DNA of 64,000 nucleotides, from positions 6,446,499 through 6,510,498 of the forward strand of contig OU696591.1 in the NCBI GenBank assembly GCA_916048095.2, given 5' to 3'. Below, piece by piece: positions 53,698 to 64,000 of this stretch (positions within the stretch are counted from its first letter, which is position 1; each line of letters starts with the position of its first letter). The position numbers and the translations under genes are program-made. Origin of the DNA: Sacculina carcini (lineage: Eukaryota; Arthropoda; Thecostraca; Sacculinidae). Under the pieces are notes generated by a model. That model searched no databases, was not told the DNA's origin, and worked only from the letters and a program-made list of their open reading frames with translations.

Positions 53698-56590
53698 TTG
53701 ATCCCAGTGAGCCCTCGCACCACCTTTCCTTCCGTCACTTCAATTATTCCTGGTGTCTCTGAATGGGAAATTAAGCCACAAATTGGCCTTCTCAACATTC
53801 GATCGGCCAGGAATAAGGTTTCTTACCTCACTGATCTCCTTTCAAGATATGACCTAGACTTCCTTTGCCTCACGGAAACTTGGCTACAAGATCTGGAATG
53901 TAACTCTTTCCTGGCGGCTTTACCTTCCTCATACTCTTTTTTGCACGCGTCGAGGTCTTCCTCGTCACATCACTCCAAAGGCGGTGGTGTTGGTATAGTT
54001 TTTCGCAAACCTTATTCTGCCCGCAAACATCAAACACTCACATTTGTTCCCATATCCTTTGAATACTTATCCCTAGTCACACATTACTCCTATGGCAAAA
54101 TATTTTGTATTTCTATTGTCTACAGGCATAATCACGCAGGGACATTGCCTGCTTTCTTCGATGAGTTCTCTGCACTCATTGAGAATTTGACTGCGACATT
54201 CTCTGATTCTTTCGCTATCTTAGGGGACTTTAATTTCTGGACAAATGTGTCCCCTCCAACTCCATCGACCCACAGATTCCTATCTCTTATAGATTCTTAT
54301 GCACTTTCTCTACTCCCAAATTGTCCCACGCATATATCTGGCCACACACTAGACGTTGTTCTCGTTCCCTCTCCTCTCCTCATACCCAACACTAGTAACC
54401 CCCTAGTGCAGGTTCTGCCACCTGATCAAAACATTTCCGACCACTCCCTGTTGTTGATTACCCTACCTACTCTCCATTCAACTCCTACAATCCAGGCGGA
54501 TTCCAAAACTATTTCCTTCCATGATTATCGGGTGTATGATCATGGCACGTTCTCATTTTACTTCGCTCAGTTCCTTCCGCCTCTTAGCTTCCTAAATGTA
54601 CCTGCTGAACTCCTGGAGTCATTTTTAGACTCGCGGCTTTCTGGTATCCGAGATTTGCTTTTTCCTATCAAACACATTAAAACCTTGACTTCCCCTAAAA
54701 AACTAGATCTTCCAAAAAATATCATACAATCTAGGAGGGAGTTGCGCAAACTTGAGCGGGTTTGGTCTCGAACTCGTTGCGATGCCGACTGGGAAGCATT
54801 TACCTCATATCGTCGAGCCTATATATCATCTCTCGAGAAATTCAAAGTTGATAGGGTTTCAAATCTGCTCGCCAATAGTCATTCTTGTTCTCGGTGGTGC
54901 TTGCTAAACAAACTCATTGGTAAACAGACTCGTATATCTCCCTCATTCACTGCGAAAGAGTTTGCAAATTTCCTCATATCTAAGGCTTCTTCTCTTTTGG
55001 GAATTAACTCGTCACCAGCACCAGTACCTCACACAGTAGTTAAAAGTGCAGTGAATCCTTTACAGTCATTTGACCAATTAACTTTATTCGACACCTTACA
55101 AATTCTAAGGAAAACAAGACCTTCGTCATGCCCTCGAAATCCCATTTGCTATGGAAAGATTTCAAAAAGTATCTACTTATTAGCCCCTTTTTATACCCAC
55201 CTCATCAACAGTTCCTTCCTCCAAGGCTCATTCCTCGCTTCAAAACACGCGGTTGTCAAACCTATACTAAAAAAACCTAATTTAGACACGTTTTCTACAG
55301 CAAATTATCGCCCCATTTCCCTTCTAACATTCTCAGCCAAAATTATTGAAGCTGCAATTTACAAACAATTATCGCATTATATCATGGATAACAATTTTGT
55401 CGATCAATTTCAATCTGGTTTTATCAAACATAGATCCACCGAAACCGCTCTTCTCAAAATTCAAAATGACGTTCTCCAACAGTTTTCATCTAAAACTCAA
55501 ATTATCCTCATTTTAATCGACCTTTCCTCAGCTTTTGATTTAGTTGATCATTCTGTCCTCATCCAGGATCTTCGTTCATTTGATATATCTGATTCTGCTC
55601 TTTCACTGTTCATTTCTTACCTATCCGACCGTAGCTTATCTGTCCAAATTGATTCCGATGAGTCCCCTTCACATCCAATCACTTCTGGTGTCCCTCAAGG
55701 ATCTATCCTCGGTCCCATTCTGTTCAACATTTTCATGTACTCCATTTGTCCTCTCCTCCGATCCATGTCTCTATCTTATCACCTCTTTGCCGACGATATA
55801 CAAATATATTTACCTGCTTTTCGCGAGAACGATATTCCTAACATATTCAACGCTATCAATTCCTGGGCTTCCTCTAGATCACTTGTTATTAACCACTCTA
55901 AAACCCAATTCCTACTATTGCAAACCCCTTGTATGGATTTCCAAGTGAACCAACTGAAAATACTGCCACAAGTTAAAAGTCTTGGTGTATATATTGATGC
56001 CTCACTCAGCTTCTCTCACCACATTAAAATCACTTTACGAAAGTGTCGCTATATACTACGTAACCTCTATATGTCGCATAAATACCTAGATCAACGTTCC
56101 TCCATTGCTCTAATTAATGCCTTTATTTTCCCCCATCTAAATTATTGTTCCTTTTTGTTTTATTCTCTACCAAAAAAAAGACATTTCTTCCTTCCAATCT
56201 ATTCTCAACCAATCGTGCCGTTTTGTTTTCAGACATCCTTCCCGTCATCCTACCTCTCGACACCTAAAAACATTGAGATGGCTTCCTTTTAAATATATGA
56301 CCCAACACAAAATATGCTGTCTCACTTTCAAATTGATCAACTCCCCCTATCCTCCACCCTATCTGAAGGAGGTGGTAGTGCCAGTCTCACACAACACTAA
56401 CACTCGATCATCTAGCGCCCTTCTAGAACCCCGAGCAGTTTCCGAATCATCATGGTCTTCCAAATCCTTCCAATACATTGCCCCCCGTCTGTACAATAAA
56501 CTTCCCCGTTCAATTAAATCTTCCAGCTCCTATAAATCTTTCAGCAGCAAATTATATAAACATCTTTTGGATGTGTACATAGATTCATGA
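53698..56590 (+). CDS. LINE ORF2: APE endonuclease and reverse transcriptase (one frameshift)
   Basis: The frame opens at 53671, overlapping the end of ORF1. There is no ATG in this frame before the RT domain; the first plausible start is TTG at 53698, just after an out-of-frame ATG (53693). APE motifs: LLNIRSARNKVSYL, CLTETWL, ILGDFNFW, SGHTLDVVLV, ISDHSLLLI. RT motifs: NYRPISLLTFSAKIIE, QSGFIKHRSTETALL, LILIDLSSAFDLVDHS, SGVPQGSILGPILFN, YHLFADDIQIYL, LGVYIDASLSF. At a run of eight A (56172-56179) the frame shifts by one base. The remaining 3' code (WLPFKYMTQHKICCLTFKL, IAPRLYNKLPRSIKS) continues in the other frame to TGA at 56588. All catalytic residues are present, so the element looks recently active. 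Confidence 0.85.
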
Positions 56591-56796
56591 GCCCACACCG
56601 ATATCATTCGTTTTTCTGTTGTATACGTGTTTTTGTGTGACTCTTGTGTGTCTTATCCCGCTGTGAGCCCAAGTTTTTTTATTTTATTTTTTTTATGATG
56701 AATTTTCATTTGTGTGTACATTGTGTGATTTGTATGTATATTTTCATCCATGCCAATACTTTGTTGTATAAAGTGGCAATACATTTCTGATTTCTG
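56591..56796 (+). other. LINE 3' UTR and terminal repeat
   Basis: Short 3' UTR with a T-rich run and a final ACATTTCTGATTTCTG. The repeated TTTCTGA is the probable 3' recognition end used in target-primed reverse transcription. Confidence 0.7.
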
Positions 56797-56800
56797 ATGA

Positions 56801-58038
56801 CAATTGACTATTTACAGTGAGTACTCGGGTTTTATGAGGAGCCTTTCGCGGTCATATGATTGATCAAGAAGATATTTCTTCAATCGTTTTTTGAAGGACG
56901 CTTCAGAGGAGGCAGATCTTATGTACATTGGTAGTTTATTATACAGTCTAGGATCCATCAAACGAAAACAGCGATTGTAGTGTGTGTGTCGAGAAGGAAA
57001 AGGTGGTTCATGCAGAAGGTTCATGTGATTCACTCGAAGATTGTGTACAGAAGAGATCGGTTTATTCGTTAGTAGTTCAAATATATATGCAGGTGTCTTA
57101 TGTACAAGAACAGAGTGTACTATACATAGGGGATTATATTCAATGTCAGCCATGACTGGGAGCCAGGCTAGTTTAATGAGATATTTTACAACAGAACTGT
57201 GTCGAGAAAGATTGAAGACAAGACGACAAGCTTTATTTTTTATAATTTGAAGTTTGCGGAGAGTTCTGTGGTTGAGATTGAGGAAGAGAGCAGAGCAGTA
57301 TCTGATGCGCGAGAGAATGAGAGAGTCAGCAAGCTTAAGAGTAGCGTCAGTGGTTAAGTGTTTTCTAATCAAATATATACGACGAATGTGGTAATTACAA
57401 GTTCTAACTAATTGGGAAATATGTACATTAAACGTGAGTGTATCGTCTATTGCTACGCCAAGATGTTTGGTGACATTTACCAGCGCAGTGTTGCAGTTGG
57501 GAGGAATCACAGGATCATTTCGCCTTATTACCATGAGTCTGGTCTTGTCAGTGTTCAGCTTGAGCCGCTTGTTTGCGGCCCAGTGCGTGATGTTTTGCAA
57601 CAGTTCGCTTACAATTGAAATGGCCTGAACAAAACTATCAAATTAGAAAAATATTAAAACACCATCAGCAAAGATTTGATATTGCACTCCAAATTTGTCT
57701 AAGACATGACGTAATGATATTATATATACATTATATAGCAGTGGGACAAGAACAGATCCCTGAGGAACGCCAGAGTGCAAGGGAAACACTTGACTTTTGG
57801 TTCCATTTACAATTACTGTTTGCGTTCGATCCTGTAGGTAATCTCGAAGAATCGAGAGCGCACCGCCAGATACACCGCACATTGATAAGTCTTCCAGCAA
57901 TATTTCGTGGCACACTGTATCAAATGCCGCCGAGAAGTCTAGTTGCATAATAAGTACATTATGGCCGCTCAAAAGGGAAGTGAGCGAATAATCATATGTA
58001 CAAATTAGTGAAGTGGCACAAGAGTGTTTTTTTTCGAA

Positions 58039-58040
<2 letters not shown>
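56801..58040 (-). mobile_element. LINE family B, RT and C-terminal part, right copy
   Basis: Counterpart of 22691-23936. The C-terminal frame 56812-57600 (262 codons) is unbroken: KRLKLNTDKTRLMVIRRND, HLGVAIDDTLTFNVHISQL, KNKACRLVFNLSRHSSV, RLYNKLPMYIRSASSEASF. Upstream RT is in a second frame, interrupted by the same stop after FADGVLIFF. The 5' side ends at (CA)n. Confidence 0.85.
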
Positions 58041-58081
<41 letters not shown>

Positions 58082-58172
58082 ACACACACACACACGTACA
58101 CGCACACACACACACACACAAGCTCAAGCACAAGAGTCATACACATACACAATCACGAACACACACACTCAC

Positions 58173-58240
<68 letters not shown>

Positions 58241-58690
58241 CAGACAAGTACATATACGCACAAACACAAACATACACTCACGTTTACATACTCAAAGACA
58301 CAAAAATACACACGCACACACACATACATATTGAATAAGATAGCACAGCAGACATACAGCACAGAAAACAACACAAAATACAACACATTAAGACAACACA
58401 GGAGGCATACAACGACATACACTCAGATTGACAAATCACAACACAATGGGCACACAAATATAAACCAGAAAACACAACATATCAGACACACAAAGACATA
58501 CACTCAAACAAATAGACAGAGAAAACAACACAACAGACACACAAACACAGATAACAGAGCTCAACATAACATACATGCAGCACACAATGGAGAAACATAC
58601 AGACACAAGAACGGAAAACACACGCATGAAGCACATACACATAGAAGACAGATTTAGGAAACAATCAGACCTTATATTCAGTACTAATAT
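58040..58690. repeat. (CA)n and CACA-rich low-complexity tract
   Basis: Counterpart of 23936-24560 with a longer central CA run (58165-58236). Confidence 0.85.
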
Positions 58691-58699
58691 ATACAATAT

Positions 58700-59874
58700 T
58701 ATTTAGACAGTAATAAGACTTAGTGAGAAAGAAATTTTTACTATGTTTTTTTGAAAAGAGATAGAGATTTGATTGAGCGTATTGAGGGAGATAGCCTATT
58801 GTAGATACGGGGTCCTAAGATAGAGAAACAACGACTGTAGTGAGAATGCCTAGAAGGAAAGGATGGTTCAACTAGTAGAAATGGATCGTTAGAAGACCTA
58901 AGAGAAAGAGATGAGGTTTTATAAGAGAGGAGGTCAAACAGATACGCAGGCTTACGAAGATGAAGAGCTGAATGAATAATTAAGCAAATGCAAGAGCCAT
59001 AATGGGAAGTAACCCAAGTTTTTGTAAAGAAGAAGAAACATGAGAGCCCGAAGGAAGATTAAATATCATACGACAGGCCTTATTAATGATAGATTTAAGT
59101 TCCCTAAGCTGGCGGTGGTTGAGAGATAGTAGAAGAGAACAGCAATATTGAACTTTGCTAAAGATGAATGAGTTGGCTAACTTAAAGGCAGCAAAGATAG
59201 TTGAAAGTTCGCCTTAGTTCGCCTTAGTTGAAAGTTACAGCACCTGATAATGTCAGAGATGTGTGAATCAAAAGAAAGAGAGCTATCGATAATGATACCA
59301 AGACTAAGTACAGAGCAGGATAGAGGTATACTAAGAGAAGTAGTACTATTAGAAGATGGAAAGAGAATATACTTAGTCTTATCAGGATTAAGTTTGAGAT
59401 GACGAGTGAACGCCCAGCTTTCAATATCAGATAGGATGGTACTGACTGAAGAGTGAGAAATAGACTCAGACGAGAGAAGGATTTGAATGTCGTCAGCGAA
59501 TATTTGAAAGGACACATCGTGACGACGAAGAAATTTCCCTACAGAGGTAAGATACATATTGAAGAGGAGAGGACCTAAGACAGAGCATTGAGGTACACCA
59601 CAAGTTAGTGGGCAAGACTCACTACAAGAATCAGCAGAGGTAGAAACAAACTGAAGTCTATCAGAAAGATAAGAGGGAATGAAAGAAAAGAGCTGTGTCG
59701 CTAATGCCTAAATCTAACAGAGTATCAATAAGAAGCAGATGATTAACAGTCTCAAATGCAGCAGAGAAGTCTAGTTGTATAAGTAGAACATCATTACCAG
59801 ATAGAGTAGATTTGAGAATATAATCATAGAGAAAAATTAGAGAAGTTTCTGTAGAGTGAAAGTGACGGAAACCA

Positions 59875-59876
<2 letters not shown>
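58700..59876 (-). mobile_element. LINE family A, fragment 5 (right-arm copy of fragment 3)
   Basis: Same extent as 24561-25742, with FADDIQILLSS, LKLNPDKTKYILF and GIIIDSSLSFDSHISDIIR. Two local changes near 58990 and 59205 (a small deletion and a short duplication of GTTCGCCTTA) break the C-terminal frame that is open in the left copy. Confidence 0.85.

Positions 59877-59945
<69 letters not shown>
59875..59945. repeat. (CA)n microsatellite
   Basis: About 34 CA units joining LINE A to block P. Confidence 0.95.
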
Positions 59946-59947
<2 letters not shown>

Positions 59948-60400
59948 ATACACACCCGCCTCCCAATATCCAGCTCGTACACACTGCAGCCGGTTCAAGC
60001 CGGATATTTCTGGATATGCCGTCGCGAGTGGGCGAAAACAAGCAGCGGACAGCAGCGCGCACGCTGCACGTGACAGAGGCGATTCTAAAAGTCCGACACA
60101 TACACACACACACACGAAGCATCAACCATACCGTGTATGTAAAGTAGAGTAAATTGCATTTATTGCTCATCCATCAAGATATACATCATCAGGCTTTTCA
60201 GTACAATATGAAAATTCACACGCTCGCACACACACACCCAAGCCACCCATGATTAACTACATATGTATGCACATTCACAACATCATCATATATACATACA
60301 TACGCAACATATACACATATATCATAACTCAAAAGATTTGTGTGAATGAAATTTTCGAGTTTGTTTGTGACAAAGTGTGTTTTAATGTAAATGTTCCTTA
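59946..60400 (-). repeat. Block P, copy 4
   Basis: Ends AATGTTCCTTATATC before (AT)n, as in the copy at 12787-13240. It is followed by a (GT)n tract and a LINE fragment and not by the PLE. Confidence 0.6.
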
Positions 60401-60443
60401 TATCTATATATATATATATATAAATATATATATATAAGAGATC

Positions 60444-60446
<3 letters not shown>

Positions 60447-60480
<34 letters not shown>

Positions 60481-60488
60481 TGTCTGTC
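60447..60488. repeat. (GT)n with flanks inverted relative to 43050-43125
   Basis: The stretch from AAGAGATCCTCTG through (GT)n to CTTGGTCCATTTTCTA is the reverse complement of 43050-43125, a piece bordering PLE family 3. Confidence 0.7.
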
Positions 60489-60519
60489 AAACCCTCCTTG
60501 GTCCATTTTCTAGAGCGTT

Positions 60520-60938
60520 ATTTATATAATAAATCCGCATCATTACAGACCCCACCAATGACATTGATAGCCCAAATCAGTTGTTCTGTGATTGTCTATG
60601 GTTTACTGTGTGTACGTGTGTGTGTCTTGTTGTTTCTTGATGAAGGCAACACGATTTTTACTCGGAAATCGATCGGCCTTAGAGTATTCTATGGAGAATG
60701 TATCAGATGCGGTTGATCAGACCAGTTTGTTGAAGAAAAATGCACACATGTCGTCGCATGAAGAGATGCATGCCATGTCTCATATTGGTGCCACCAAGCA
60801 GCATTGAAATAGTGATGTTTTGTATACCACGTGGTTGAAGTTTGGTCATGAGGAGCAGCTGCTGGCTGTCAGCATACTTGCAGCACTGAACAAGTACGTG
60901 ATCGACAGTCTCGTCTTCTGCGCAGTGCGGGCATGCTG
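60520..60938 (-). mobile_element. RNase H-bearing LINE, 3' fragment
   Basis: Matches the 3' ends at 6010-6410 and 47310-47735 (CPHCAEDETVDHVLVQCC, MTKLQPRGIQN). It is cut at GCATGCTGC|CTCCCAATAT, where block P starts again. Confidence 0.8.
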
Positions 60939-61371
60939 CCTCCCAATATCCAGCTCGTACACACTGCAGCCGGTTCAAGCCGGATACTTCTGGATATGCC
61001 GTCGCGAGTGGGCGAAAACAAGAAGCGGCCAGCAGCGCGCACGCTGCACGTGACAGAGGCGATTCTAAAAGTCCGACACATACACACACACACACGAAGC
61101 ATCAACCATACCGTGTATGTAAAGTAGAGTAAATTGCATTTATTGCTCATCCATCAAGATATACATCATCAGGCTTTTCAGTACAATATGAAAATTCACA
61201 CGCTCGCACACACACACCCAAGCCACCCATGATTAACTACATATGTATGCACATTCACAACATCATCATATATACATACATACGCAACATATACACATAT
61301 ATCATAACCCAAAAGATTTGTGTGAATGAAATTTTCGAGTTTGTTCGTGACAAAGTGTGTTTTCATGTAAA
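60938..61371 (-). repeat. Block P, copy 5
   Basis: A second copy of block P within 1 kb, this one leading into the PLE as in the left arm. The LINE fragment at 60520-60938 is thus sandwiched between two direct copies of block P. Confidence 0.6.
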
Positions 61372-61409
61372 TGTTCCGTATATATATATATATATATATA
61401 TACGGAACA
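61372..61409. repeat. Perfect palindrome at the block P/PLE junction, right copy
   Basis: TGTTCCGTA, a TA run and TACGGAACA. Same as 26251-26280 with a longer core. Confidence 0.9.
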
Positions 61410-63908
61410 TACTCGTGGTTTCCTGTTTGTGCTTATTGAACAGCACAAACAGGGTGCACGTTCAACAGTGCAGAGAAAACTTATCAAATTGAATGGCGGA
61501 AGACTGAACATCCCGAATCAAACCGATGTCTATTTGAACCTGTCTGATGAAACTTTATCTGAAGACCAAATTGAGCTGCTCAGTATGGGCCTAAATTGCC
61601 ACTTCTCAACTAAGGCCAAGTTGCATGAGAAGCGAGTTGAAATTGAAGTGTTGTTAGACGACATACAGAGAAGAGAAGAACGAGGTGAGCTAAAGACAAC
61701 AACTGAGCTACAATCCATTCTCCTGGCAGAGTCGACAAAATCAAGAGGATCCTATCAGAGTCGGATAATCGATGAACGCCTACGAAATGCAGCAAAAGAG
61801 CTACGTAGCAACCCCAATATCGTCGTCCGCCACGCTGACAAAAGTTCATCGTTTGTCGTACTGAAAAAAGATGAATATATGATCAAAATGAATGAAATAT
61901 TGAGCGATAGCACAAAGTTTACAAAATACGACGAAATCCAACAGACGCCATCAAAAAGAAACTCAACAGGTTGATTGCTCAGTTCAACAAATCTGACAGC
62001 ACACACAAACTGCCTATGCTGACTGGGGAATTTTCACCCGGTTACGCGTATGGCAATGTCAAAACCCACAAGTCTGGCAATCCATTGAGACCGATAATCT
62101 CACAAATACCAACTGCAACCTACAGTGTCGCCAAAAAACTCAACGAAATTCTACGACCATATGTGCAGAGTGACTACAGCTTGAGCAGCTCACATGACTT
62201 TCTGGAATTGTTGAGAAATGGAAAGCATGAAGGAGGCACGATCGCATCTTTGGATGTCGAAAGCCTTTTCACAAACATACCAGTTGATCGCACCATCGAC
62301 ATCATAATGGACCGTGTATATAGGTGCGAAGGAAATGAGCCACTACAAACACCAGAAAAGGTAATGCGTGCCCTATTGACCGTCTGTACCAAGGAAGCTC
62401 CTTTCACCTGTCCCGCTGGGCAACTATTCCAGCAGGTAGACGGAATTGCGATGGGTAGCCCCTTGGGTGTTCTTTTCGCCAACTTCTTTATGGGAGCAGC
62501 GGAAGCAGAAGTGCTAAAAACAGCAAACCGTCGGTATACTGTCGCTACATCGACCATATATTCGTCAAAGTGCAGTCACCAGACGAGATAGAGAACCTGC
62601 AATCAGCACTTGAAAAAGAAACGTTGCTAAAACTGAACCAAGAATACGCACAAAATAATCGCTTGCCATTTCTCGATGTGCTGGTTCAATTAAATGGTGA
62701 ACGAATAGACACCAGTGTCCACACCAAGCCCACCAACGCAGGCCTGTGCATGAGCGGCCGAAGCGAATGCCCAAACAGATACCGGCGAGCAACGATTTCT
62801 GCATACGTGCGACGTGCTCTGACACACTGTTCAACGTGACAATCAACTCACAGTGAACTGGAGCGAGTTACGCAAGTCTTGGTAAATAATGGTTACTGCA
62901 ACACAGAAATATCAGACGTCATCGCAGAAACTCTGAATAATTTTTTCCAAAAAGATACATCGAATCGCCCAGGCACGAAAAGCATTGAGCTCTATTACAA
63001 AAACGTATTTTCGACCTCGCACAGAGTGGATGAACGTGTGATGAAAAACATTGTCGAGAATAACGTGAAGGCCACTAAAGAAAACACTGTAGTGAAATTG
63101 ATTATTTACTATAAAACGCAGAAGACGGCAAACTTGGTTCTCCGCAACAAACCAGAATGTGACAAGCCTGCGCAGCTGCAGCAGCATCACGTCGTTTACC
63201 AATTCACATGCAATGTTGAGGGGTGTGGACCTCAAAGTTATATTGGTATGACGACGACGACGCTGTCGCGGCGGCTGACTTGCCACCTGAGCAACGGCGC
63301 CATCAAAAAACATTTCAACTCGGCTCACAAACAAAAACTGACACGTGAGGATATTGTTCGCGGTACTGAGGTGTTGGCGTATGAAAACGACGCACGTCGA
63401 CTGCGCCTGCTTGAAGCAGTGTACATCACCCAGCTTAGGCCATCAATAAGCGTTCAGCAGGAAGAAAATGGTGTACTTCCAACTCAGCGAGCCCCCCCAT
63501 CTGAGCGAAACTCGACTCGCCCTTGCGACAGTCAGACGCCCGCACATCCGCTTGATGATAGCACCTTGGCGTGATCCCTGGTCGCTAGCACCTAGGAGCG
63601 ACTCTAGTCATTGTATTTAAATATTCGCCCACATTTTGAACAATTGTTTATATTCGTTGTGTATTGTGTGTATCATGTGTATTGTGCTTTTATGAATTGT
63701 CTGAAGATGGAGTCAGTAAACTCCGAAGCGTTACAGAATATAGGAACGCTTTTGAAGTGTTTGAGTCAAAGCGACCAGAAACTGGCAAGAGATTTAGAAT
63801 CCACCAGGAAAAAGATTGCAAAATGCGAAATTGCAATTGACTTCAATCTCGTTTGTATGCGCGAAAATCTACTGCCTGGCTACACCCATATATATATATA
63901 TATATATA
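61410..63908 (+). mobile_element. Penelope-like element family 1, right copy (RT + GIY-YIG)
   Basis: Counterpart of 26281-28785 with about 98-99% identity in the N-terminal region. It encodes the same order: N-terminal region, RT (VDGIAMGSPLGVLFANFFMG, LPFLDVLVQLN), GIY-YIG nuclease (62879-63574, unbroken for 231 codons, with SYIGMTTTTLSRRLTCH) and a terminal region with the N-terminal PLE module (SQSDQKLARDLESTRKKIAK). Broken in about three places. Confidence 0.85.
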
Positions 63909-63910
63909 TA

Positions 63911-64000
63911 CTAGCATTAAAACCCGCCCGTTGTGCGGAACAATTAAAAAAAAATAGCAAATCAAAAAATAAATGAGGTAAACTCATAAAAACCTTAATC
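63911..64000 (+). repeat. CCCGCC/GTGCGG repeat, copy 5, cut by the window end
   Basis: Begins CTAGCATTAAAACCCGCCCG after the (AT)n tract, as at 28790. The large duplication therefore continues beyond the window. Confidence 0.65.

Larger units (their letters stand above)
51978..56796 (+). mobile_element. Nearly intact CR1/L2-like LINE, inserted only in the right arm
   Basis: The left arm reads ACACAATGACAATTGAC without a break at 22682-22698. In the right arm 4,819 bp separate ACACAATGA from ATGACAATTGAC, with a 4-bp ATGA duplication (51974-51977 and 56797-56800). The insert has a GC-richer 5' region of about 310 bp, ORF1, ORF2, a 3' UTR of about 200 bp and a short TTTCTGATTTCTG terminal repeat in place of poly(A). 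Two ORFs of APE-RT type plus a 3' microsatellite-like end indicate the CR1/L2/Crack part of the Jockey superfamily. The insertion is younger than the duplication. Confidence 0.9.

Overview
The window is nuclear DNA from an animal. It has spliced genes with GT/AG introns, a TATA/Inr promoter, several non-LTR retrotransposon families, a hAT transposon, Penelope-like elements (PLEs) with GIY-YIG domains, a tRNA-derived SINE, and very large amounts of (CA)n and (AT)n microsatellite. The mixture suggests an invertebrate, perhaps a lophotrochozoan such as a mollusc or annelid. That placement is inference; no single marker fixes the phylum.

Layout. The window is dominated by a large direct duplication. 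The left arm (about 2.3-29 kb) and the right arm (about 43.6-64 kb, running off the end) carry the same elements in the same order: a hAT transposon, an RNase H-bearing LINE fragment, a foldback palindrome, a hairpin-rich AT repeat, fragments of two LINE families (called A and B here), a (CA)n-linked block (called P) and a PLE. The hAT proteins of the two arms differ at about 12 of 535 residues. The left arm also has an extra 8-20 kb section with its own internal duplication. The right arm lacks that section but carries a nearly intact 4.8 kb CR1/L2-like LINE that is absent from the left arm.

Between the arms (about 31.6-41.8 kb) lies a section poor in transposons that holds the only host genes I can support. 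One is a plus-strand gene for a small secreted protein of unknown family (three exons, 210 residues, TATA box). The other is a minus-strand gene for membrane dipeptidase (DPEP family). Four of its exons can be followed by matching splice phases: a candidate cytosolic region, a linker, a transmembrane exon and the start of the catalytic domain with its GHND zinc motif. The rest of the enzyme is not recognisable in the window.

Two fragments of a Ty3/Gypsy-type LTR element (at the left edge and at 29.3-30.2 kb) are broken fossils. Block boundaries fall repeatedly at (CA)n or (AT)n tracts, which suggests that microsatellites acted as break or join points when this region was shuffled.
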